Shown in pieces: positions 58,898-64,000 of a stretch of DNA of 64,000 nt (positions within the stretch are counted from its first letter, which is position 1; every line of letters starts with the position of its first letter). The position numbers and the translations under genes were made by a program. The notes beneath the pieces were generated by a model that was not told the DNA's origin, did no database searches, and was given only the letters and a program-made list of their open reading frames with translations. This DNA comes from Roseovarius mucosus DSM 17069 (GTDB lineage Bacteria > Pseudomonadota > Alphaproteobacteria > Rhodobacterales > Rhodobacteraceae): the NCBI RefSeq assembly GCF_000768555.3, contig NZ_KN293979.1, forward strand, positions 186,001 through 250,000. The letters run 5' to 3'.

Positions 58898-59470
58898 ATG
58901 ACCAATTCAGATCAGCCCACAGCGCTTGATTTGCCGATGCTCGACCCGCTGCCCGAGGCAACGCAGAAGTATTTTGACATCTGCGCCGAGAAACTGGGCA
59001 TGATCCCCAATGTTCTCCGGGCCTATGCGTTCGATATCGACAAGCTCAACGCCTTTACCACGCTTTACAACAACCTGATGCTGGCCGAGAGCGGCCTGAG
59101 CAAGCTGGAGCGTGAGATGATCGCGGTGGTGGTCAGTGCGATCAATCGCTGCTGGTATTGTCAGGTGGCGCACGGTGCGGCGGTGCGGCAACTGTCGGGT
59201 GATCCCGCCTTGGGTGAGGCGATGGTGATGAATTGGCGAGTGGCGCGGCTGGATGCGCGGCAGAGCGCGATGCTGGGCTTTGCCGAGAAGATCACGCGCG
59301 CCTCGTCCGAGATCACCGAAACCGACCGTGCCGGACTTCGCGACGTGGGGTTCACTGATCGCGACATTTGGGACATTGCCAATGTTGCGGGCTTTTTCAA
59401 CATGAGCAATCGGGTTGCCTCGGCCACGGGCATGCAGCCCAACCCCGAGTATCACGCGCAGGCGCGATAA
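58898..59470 (+). CDS. Peroxidase-related protein (carboxymuconolactone decarboxylase/AhpD fold)
   Basis: This 190-residue helical protein has the AhpD-type motif CWYCQVAHG (CxxC with a following His), after the helix LSKLEREMIAVVVSAINR. This suggests a thiol peroxidase or disulfide reductase. GLRDVGFTDRDIWDIANVAG and FFNMSNRVASATGM are family features of the longer peroxidase-related group. AAGGAG sits before the ATG. It belongs to the CinA-like, GNAT, AhpD-like run. Confidence 0.9.
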   Translation: MTNSDQPTALDLPMLDPLPEATQKYFDICAEKLGMIPNVLRAYAFDIDKLNAFTTLYNNLMLAESGLSKLEREMIAVVVSAINRCWYCQVAHGAAVRQLSGDPALGEAMVMNWRVARLDARQSAMLGFAEKITRASSEITETDRAGLRDVGFTDRDIWDIANVAGFFNMSNRVASATGMQPNPEYHAQAR

Positions 59471-59476
59471 GGCAGA

Positions 59477-60403
59477 ATGCGGCGCGCGTTTTCATTTTTG
59501 CTGTGGATGTTGTTCGCAGGGGGGCCGGCCTCTGCGGTCGATCTGAACCTGCCCGCCAGTGCCATCCAGACGCGCGAGATGATCCGCGCGGCGGATACGG
59601 TGAGCCTGCCCATTGGGCCACATGCGGGTCAGAACCTGCCCAGCCTGCGCCTTGAGGGACGGATCGAGAGCCGCGCCTGGCGGATGCCGGTGCAGGGGGT
59701 CACGACGCTGCAACTTTTGACGCCACTGCGTGAACAGTTGGAGGCCGCTGGCTGGGACGTGGCGTTTGAGTGTGCGGCTGTGGAGTGTGGCGGGTTTGAT
59801 TTCCGATTTGCCCTGCCCACGCTGCCTGCGCCGGATATGTTTCTTGATCTCTTCGACTATCGTTATTTGCTCGCGCGACGAGGTGTGGGGGTGACGCAGG
59901 ATCACGCAGCCCTGATTGTCAGCCAGAGTGGGCAGACCGGCTATGTTCAGATCCTGCAAGTGACGCCGTTGGCAGAGGGGGAGAGCGTGATCCCCACGCC
60001 TGCCGACGTTGAGCCGCAAGCCGATCTGGTGCTGCGCTTGCGAGAGATGGGGCATGTGGTGCTTGAGGGGCTTGATTTCGGCTCGGGCGACAACGCGCTT
60101 GGCCCGGGCCCGCATGGCAGCCTTGTGGTCTTGGCGCAGTTTCTGGCGGCGTCGCCAGAGACGCGCGTTGCGCTTGTCGGGCATACGGACAGCACCGGAG
60201 GGTTGGAGACGAATACGGCCCTCTCGCGGGCCCGCGCAGAAGCAGTGATGGCGCGTCTGATCCAGAAACATGGCGTAGACCCGACGCAGGTCGAGGCGCA
60301 TGGTATCGGCTATCTGGCCCCGATTGCCCCAAACACCAGCCCAGAGGGGCGCGAGCGCAATCGCCGGGTCGAGGTCGTTCTATTGGATGCCAGCCCGAAA
60401 TAG
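59477..60403 (+). CDS. OmpA-family exported protein
   Basis: This 308-residue protein has a signal peptide, MRRAFSFLLWMLFAGGPASA. An N-terminal domain of about 170 residues contains two nearby cysteines (FECAAVECGGFDFRF). A C-terminal OmpA-like peptidoglycan-binding domain (about 190-305) has LEGLDFGSGDNALG, VALVGHTDSTGGLETNTALS and ERNRRVEVVLLDA. No lipobox is present, so it is likely periplasmic and bound to the wall. It starts 6 bases after the AhpD-like gene and converges with kpsC. Confidence 0.9.
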   Translation: MRRAFSFLLWMLFAGGPASAVDLNLPASAIQTREMIRAADTVSLPIGPHAGQNLPSLRLEGRIESRAWRMPVQGVTTLQLLTPLREQLEAAGWDVAFECAAVECGGFDFRFALPTLPAPDMFLDLFDYRYLLARRGVGVTQDHAALIVSQSGQTGYVQILQVTPLAEGESVIPTPADVEPQADLVLRLREMGHVVLEGLDFGSGDNALGPGPHGSLVVLAQFLAASPETRVALVGHTDSTGGLETNTALSRARAEAVMARLIQKHGVDPTQVEAHGIGYLAPIAPNTSPEGRERNRRVEVVLLDASPK

Positions 60404-60420
60404 CGATTGTTTGTCCCGCC

Positions 60421-62442
60421 TCAGCGCCACCATGTGGCGTAGGAGGCCAGCATGCCTTGCAGCTTGGCCAAGAGGCGGTTGGCAGGGCCGGGCCGGGGCA
60501 AGGGACCATGCGCCAGCCGCTCGACCACCACCTCGACCGCACAGGGCCGCCCGGTCACGGGATCGCGGTAGCGGGGATAATCAATCAGCGTGGCATGGAC
60601 GAGACCGCGCAGTGTGGGTCGGGCGTTGCGCCGCGCCGGGATGTCGCCCAGATCACGGGTGAGACCCCAACCGGCGTAGAATGGCGCGCCGGTTGTGGTC
60701 ACACGCACCCCGCGCAAGAGCGCCTCGAAGCCCAGAAGCGAGGTCATGGTCCAGACCTCTTGGACCATATCCAAGAGACGGGCCGGATCGGTGCGGTCCA
60801 GAATGACATCCGCAAGGTCGCGGGCGGCCTCGGGCGGCACCGCGCCGGGGCGTAGCCCGGCCTCGACATCAGGATGCGGTTTGTAGAGGATCACGGCATC
60901 CGGGTTGGCTGTGCGGGCTGCTTGCAGGAGTGCGAGATTGGTGCAGATGGTCCCGGCCCCCAGGCGAATTGAGGCGTCATCCTCGACCTGTCCCGGCACG
61001 AGGATGCGCCGCCCTTCGGGCAGATCGGGCACGGGCTGGCCAAGGTTGTATTTGCTCAGGCCATGCCGGATCAACGCTGCGATCAGCGCCTCGGCGCGCC
61101 GTTCTTGATCGGGGCGCAGGCGGGCGCGGCTGGCGATCAGGCGCTCCAAGCGGCTCTCGCGCGTGGGGTCATAATAGATGCCCAGATCGTCACAGACCAG
61201 CGACAGGGGCGGGATGAGATCGGCCCCGAGGCCGCGCGAGCGCAAGAAGCCATCTTCGACGCGCAGAGCATTTTGCGGGGCTGTGTCGGTCTGAGAGGCC
61301 CAGACCATCGCGCGGCGGTCGGGCTGGGGCGTGCCGCCAAAAACCATGCGCCGATGCGTGCCGAAGAAGCGTTGCAGCGGGGCGCGTTTCCACAGGCGCA
61401 TGCCATGGGCCTGCCAGCCGGTGTGATCCTCGCGCCAGGCCCGCGTTTCGGCCTCCAGTGTCGAAATCGCCTGATCCAGATCGCAGAGCCGGTCGCGGCA
61501 GGGGTCATACCATGTGGGATAGAGCAGCAGCGCCCCGGCGAAAAGTTGCGCACGGGTGAGGTTGCGGCCCCGGCGGCTGAGGGGCAGCGGGTGGCGGTCG
61601 TCGCTCAGACCCCAGCCCGCATAGAAGGGCTGGCCAAAGACCTGTGGGCGGTGCCCGGCCAGAATGGCCTCGAACCCTATCTGCGAGGTCACGCAATAGA
61701 CCGCGATGGCCCCGTCCATCAGCGCCCAAGGGCTGACTGGATCGGAGAGGAGGCGGATGCGCGTGCTCTCGTCCTTGGGGCTGAAATAGCCGGGGCGCTG
61801 GCCCGATGTGGTTTCGGGATGGGTCTTGATCACGATGGGCGCGCCGGGGTGATCCTCTTGTGCCCAATAGAGCATCTCGCGGAAGGTGTTGGCATCCGCC
61901 CCGCCATGGGTGACCGAGGCATCGCCGCGCGTCTGGTCGATCACCAGAACATAGCCCGGATCAGGACAGGGGGTAGCAGGATCAAAGGCGCTGTATTTGC
62001 TCAGATGCGCCTCTTGCAGGCGCGCGATGCCGCTGCGTGCCCGGTCCAGAAGGGCGGTATCATCCAGCGGATGCGTGGCCAGCAGATGTTCGAGATCGGA
62101 AGCGTGGCGGCTATCGAAATAGATGCCGCGCCGGTCGATCACGAGCCCCAGAGGCGGCTCGCCGGTGCGTCCCGGATGGAGCGAGCGCAAAAACGCATCC
62201 TCGATGCGCAAGAGCCCGGAACCGGTGCGGGCCGCCACCGCCTCGCCGCGCGCAGCATAGGGGCTGCGGCCCCAGACGGCGATGAGGTCATCCCTGCCGG
62301 GCCGCCCAAGGGTCAGGTCATGGCCTGCCAGTTTCAGGATACGGCGCACGCGGGTTTGCCACAGAAACCCGCCGTTGAAATAGAAAACCCGCCGGGAGGC
62401 CTCGGCCTCGCCAGCGGGTTGCCCGTCAGAGGGCTGGCTCAA
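60421..62442 (-). CDS. kpsC: Capsular polysaccharide beta-Kdo transferase KpsC
   Basis: This 673-residue two-module enzyme builds the beta-Kdo linker on the lipid acceptor of group 2 type capsules. The internal duplication is visible: FLRSLHPGRTGEPPLGLVID and FLRSRGLGADLIPPLSLVCD, GIYFDS and GIYYDP, and PFYAGWGLSDD and PFYAGWGLTRD. The likely start is the TTG at 62442, which overlaps the kpsD stop as TTGA and gives almost the E. coli length (675); it has only a weak Shine-Dalgarno sequence. Acts with the kpsD and kpsS products. Confidence 0.93.
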   Translation of the reverse strand: MSQPSDGQPAGEAEASRRVFYFNGGFLWQTRVRRILKLAGHDLTLGRPGRDDLIAVWGRSPYAARGEAVAARTGSGLLRIEDAFLRSLHPGRTGEPPLGLVIDRRGIYFDSRHASDLEHLLATHPLDDTALLDRARSGIARLQEAHLSKYSAFDPATPCPDPGYVLVIDQTRGDASVTHGGADANTFREMLYWAQEDHPGAPIVIKTHPETTSGQRPGYFSPKDESTRIRLLSDPVSPWALMDGAIAVYCVTSQIGFEAILAGHRPQVFGQPFYAGWGLSDDRHPLPLSRRGRNLTRAQLFAGALLLYPTWYDPCRDRLCDLDQAISTLEAETRAWREDHTGWQAHGMRLWKRAPLQRFFGTHRRMVFGGTPQPDRRAMVWASQTDTAPQNALRVEDGFLRSRGLGADLIPPLSLVCDDLGIYYDPTRESRLERLIASRARLRPDQERRAEALIAALIRHGLSKYNLGQPVPDLPEGRRILVPGQVEDDASIRLGAGTICTNLALLQAARTANPDAVILYKPHPDVEAGLRPGAVPPEAARDLADVILDRTDPARLLDMVQEVWTMTSLLGFEALLRGVRVTTTGAPFYAGWGLTRDLGDIPARRNARPTLRGLVHATLIDYPRYRDPVTGRPCAVEVVVERLAHGPLPRPGPANRLLAKLQGMLASYATWWR

Positions 62443-63587
62443 AAGTCGCCCGAGAGCGTCGAGGACGCCGTCGATACCGACCCGACCGCGCCAAGCGTGC
62501 CGGTAAAGGCCCCGATGACCTTGGACCATTGCGTGAACGGCGCCTCGGTCACATAGATCGTGTCGTCGTCGCGGATCGAGAAATCTCGCGCCATGAACAT
62601 GCCGTTGGGCTTGGTGAGGTCGAGCACATAGACCAGACGTTGCGCGCCCTGAAGGTCGTTACGGCCCAGCACCTGATTGGCGATTTCCGCCGGTTCGTTT
62701 CGCAGCACAAAGACGCCGGTCGGATCGGCGGCGGCGGTCGAGAGACCGCCCACCTGTGCGATGGCCTCAAGCGCGCTGAGGGTCTGCGTCTCGAAGGTTA
62801 CGCGCGACTGAGCACCGGTCGCGCCAAGGGCGGTATAGGCGCGGGTATCGGCCTCGACCAGAATACGGTCACCACCGCGCAGGGCGATGTCGAACTGCGG
62901 GTATTTGAAGAGGTCCTGAAACCAGACCTTGGAGCGTTGATCGCCGCGAATGACCGTGATCTGTGCCACCTCTGGCGGGATCGCGATGCCACCGGCAGAG
63001 GCGATCATCGCCGAGAGGGTGCGGGTGGGGGCCTCGATCGGATAGACGCCCTGACCGCTGACCGCCCCGCTGATCGACACGGTCGAGCCGTTGCCCGCAA
63101 GACGGCGCACCTCGACTTGGGGATCGGGGGTTTGCTGTTCGAGTTTCTCGGTAATGATGCGGCGGACGCCTTCGGGGGTGTTGCCTGAGGCCTTGATCCG
63201 GCCTGCATAGGGCACGAAGATAAAGCCGGAGCCGTCCACCTGAACCTCGCCCAAGGTGGTCTGGTTGGTTGCCTCGCCAGCCAAAAGCCCGTCATCGACG
63301 TTTTCCCAGATGGTCAGGCCCAAGGTATCGCCGGGGCTGATAAGGTCAGAGCCAAGCAGGCCTGCGTTCTGGAATTGGTCGGTAAAGCCGAGTGCCGGTT
63401 GCACGGCGGTCGCGCGGGTAACGCGGTCATTGACGGTCACGACAAAGGCATCGCCCTGACGCTGGACCGATCCGGCGTAGAGTTCACGCTTGTTGGGGCC
63501 CACGCGCGGCAGGCCGCATCCGGCCACGAGGGACGCAATAAGCAAAAGCGCGACAGGGCGCGCCCATCGGGTGTGTCGGGATGTCAC
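62439..63587 (-). CDS. kpsD: Polysaccharide export outer-membrane lipoprotein (Wza/KpsD type)
   Basis: In this 382-residue protein, a GTG start at 63587 with AGGAG is followed by a lipoprotein signal RPVALLLIASLVAGC, lipid-modified at Cys24. The polysaccharide-export domain has LISPGDTLGLTIWENVDDGL and VDGSGFIFVPYAGRIKASG; SLBB-like repeats follow with VSISGAVSGQGVYPIEA and FETQTLSALEAIAQVGGLS. It forms the periplasmic and outer-membrane channel for capsule. The frame extends upstream, but with low-complexity Arg-rich sequence. Confidence 0.93.
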   Translation of the reverse strand: MTSRHTRWARPVALLLIASLVAGCGLPRVGPNKRELYAGSVQRQGDAFVVTVNDRVTRATAVQPALGFTDQFQNAGLLGSDLISPGDTLGLTIWENVDDGLLAGEATNQTTLGEVQVDGSGFIFVPYAGRIKASGNTPEGVRRIITEKLEQQTPDPQVEVRRLAGNGSTVSISGAVSGQGVYPIEAPTRTLSAMIASAGGIAIPPEVAQITVIRGDQRSKVWFQDLFKYPQFDIALRGGDRILVEADTRAYTALGATGAQSRVTFETQTLSALEAIAQVGGLSTAAADPTGVFVLRNEPAEIANQVLGRNDLQGAQRLVYVLDLTKPNGMFMARDFSIRDDDTIYVTEAPFTQWSKVIGAFTGTLGAVGSVSTASSTLSGDF

Positions 63588-63684
63588 TGCTCGGTCTCCT
63601 CGACCTGTTCTTGTTCTGCCTCGGGTCTTTTTTGCCACGCTACCGGAGAAAATTGTTAAAATCCAGCATTTCCATCGCCTGCGC

Positions 63685-64000
63685 CTATGTGATGAGGCGC
63701 AACTGTTGCCGAGGGGCCGCGGTGCCAGAGCGCAGTGCGTCATAGGGGTCTTCGGCGGCAAGCATCATATCGACCGCTTGCCGCAGGAGTTGCCGCCGCC
63801 CGGACGAGGAATAGAAGCCGCCTGCAATCTGGCTGGTTTCCAGCAGAAACCGGCGATAATCGGTGTAGGCGCGGCGGTCGGGGCGCTCTGCCCCGGCAAA
63901 GAAATCGGACAAGGGTTTGGTCGAGACGAATTGCGGCTTGGCATAGACCGCCTGACCGAAGGTGCGCAGCGGAATGCCGCGCCAGAGCACCTGTTGCGCC
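63685..64000 (-). CDS. kpsS: Capsule polysaccharide export protein KpsS, C-terminal end
   Basis: Only the last 104 residues are in the window; the gene continues beyond 64000. AQQVLWRGIPLRTFGQAVY is the last conserved block of KpsS-type Kdo transferases, which add the first beta-Kdo to phosphatidylglycerol. The tail ends APRQQLRLIT. It is 97 bases upstream of kpsD on the same strand, giving the order kpsS-kpsD-kpsC. Confidence 0.8.
   Translation of the reverse strand, partial: AQQVLWRGIPLRTFGQAVYAKPQFVSTKPLSDFFAGAERPDRRAYTDYRRFLLETSQIAGGFYSSSGRRQLLRQAVDMMLAAEDPYDALRSGTAAPRQQLRLIT

Overview
The window looks like chromosomal DNA of a Roseobacter-group Rhodobacteraceae (Alphaproteobacteria). 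The GC content is high and genes are densely packed, with many 1- or 4-base start/stop overlaps. Lineage markers are a PetP/PetR regulator pair, an RpoHII-type sigma-32, UPF0262 and DUF2125 proteins, an F1-ATPase operon (atpHAGDC) without F0 genes, and Kps-type capsule genes. I see no tRNA, rRNA, insertion sequence, prophage or CRISPR array.

Layout. 1-5932: a cut membrane-protein gene, leuCD with a possible attenuator leader, a secreted protein, petPR, and ilvE. 5933-6832: about 900 bp without a convincing gene. 6833-14750: a six-gene plus-strand exopolysaccharide cluster (initiating sugar transferase, polymerase-like membrane protein, glycosyltransferase, acyltransferase-SGNH, GMC oxidoreductase, SDR), the last four with 4-base overlaps. 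14754-23066: minus-strand genes for an extensin-like lipoprotein, prephenate dehydrogenase, hisC, rpsD, a peroxiredoxin, a Hint-domain protein, an LpxR-like outer-membrane protein, a GNAT, a SnoaL-like protein, a small phosphatase and UPF0262. 23343-27966: capsule export genes kpsT and kpsE (kpsE broken by a one-base frameshift), kdsA and a phosphohexomutase. 28095-34553: an M3 peptidase, a membrane-anchored MoeB-like protein, dut, coaBC, a ChaN-like protein and rpoH. 34656-41347: cobU, a histidine phosphatase, a GST with a C-terminal metal-binding motif, DUF2125, ChaC, and a MotA/MotB-like pair whose B subunit has a very long coiled coil. 41354-45586: an M23 peptidase, clpA and gloB. 45650-49543: a methyltransferase and an NO-response module (nsrR, divergent from a 5-formyl-THF cyclo-ligase gene, nnrS and nnrU) with a clear palindromic operator. 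49919-54847: atpHAGDC. 54960-60403: H-type lectin, trmO, map, sfsA, a CinA-like protein, GNAT, AhpD-like and OmpA-family genes. 60421-64000: kpsC, kpsD and the 3' end of kpsS.

How it fits together. Three regions deal with the cell surface: an exopolysaccharide locus and two halves of a Kdo-dependent capsule export system. kpsT, kpsE and kdsA are in one half and kpsS, kpsD and kpsC in the other; no kpsM permease is visible. An LpxR-like protein could alter lipid A. Stress functions are spread through the rest: RpoHII, peroxiredoxin, GST, ChaC, glyoxalase II, the NsrR/NnrS module and ClpA.

Non-coding signals. Strong intrinsic terminators follow leuCD, ilvE, rpsD and atpC. A dispersed Rhodobacterales-type 3'-end repeat occurs three times (2968, 18874, 27975), and a 19-bp CCTTACA/GCTTACA motif occurs at two convergent gene ends.
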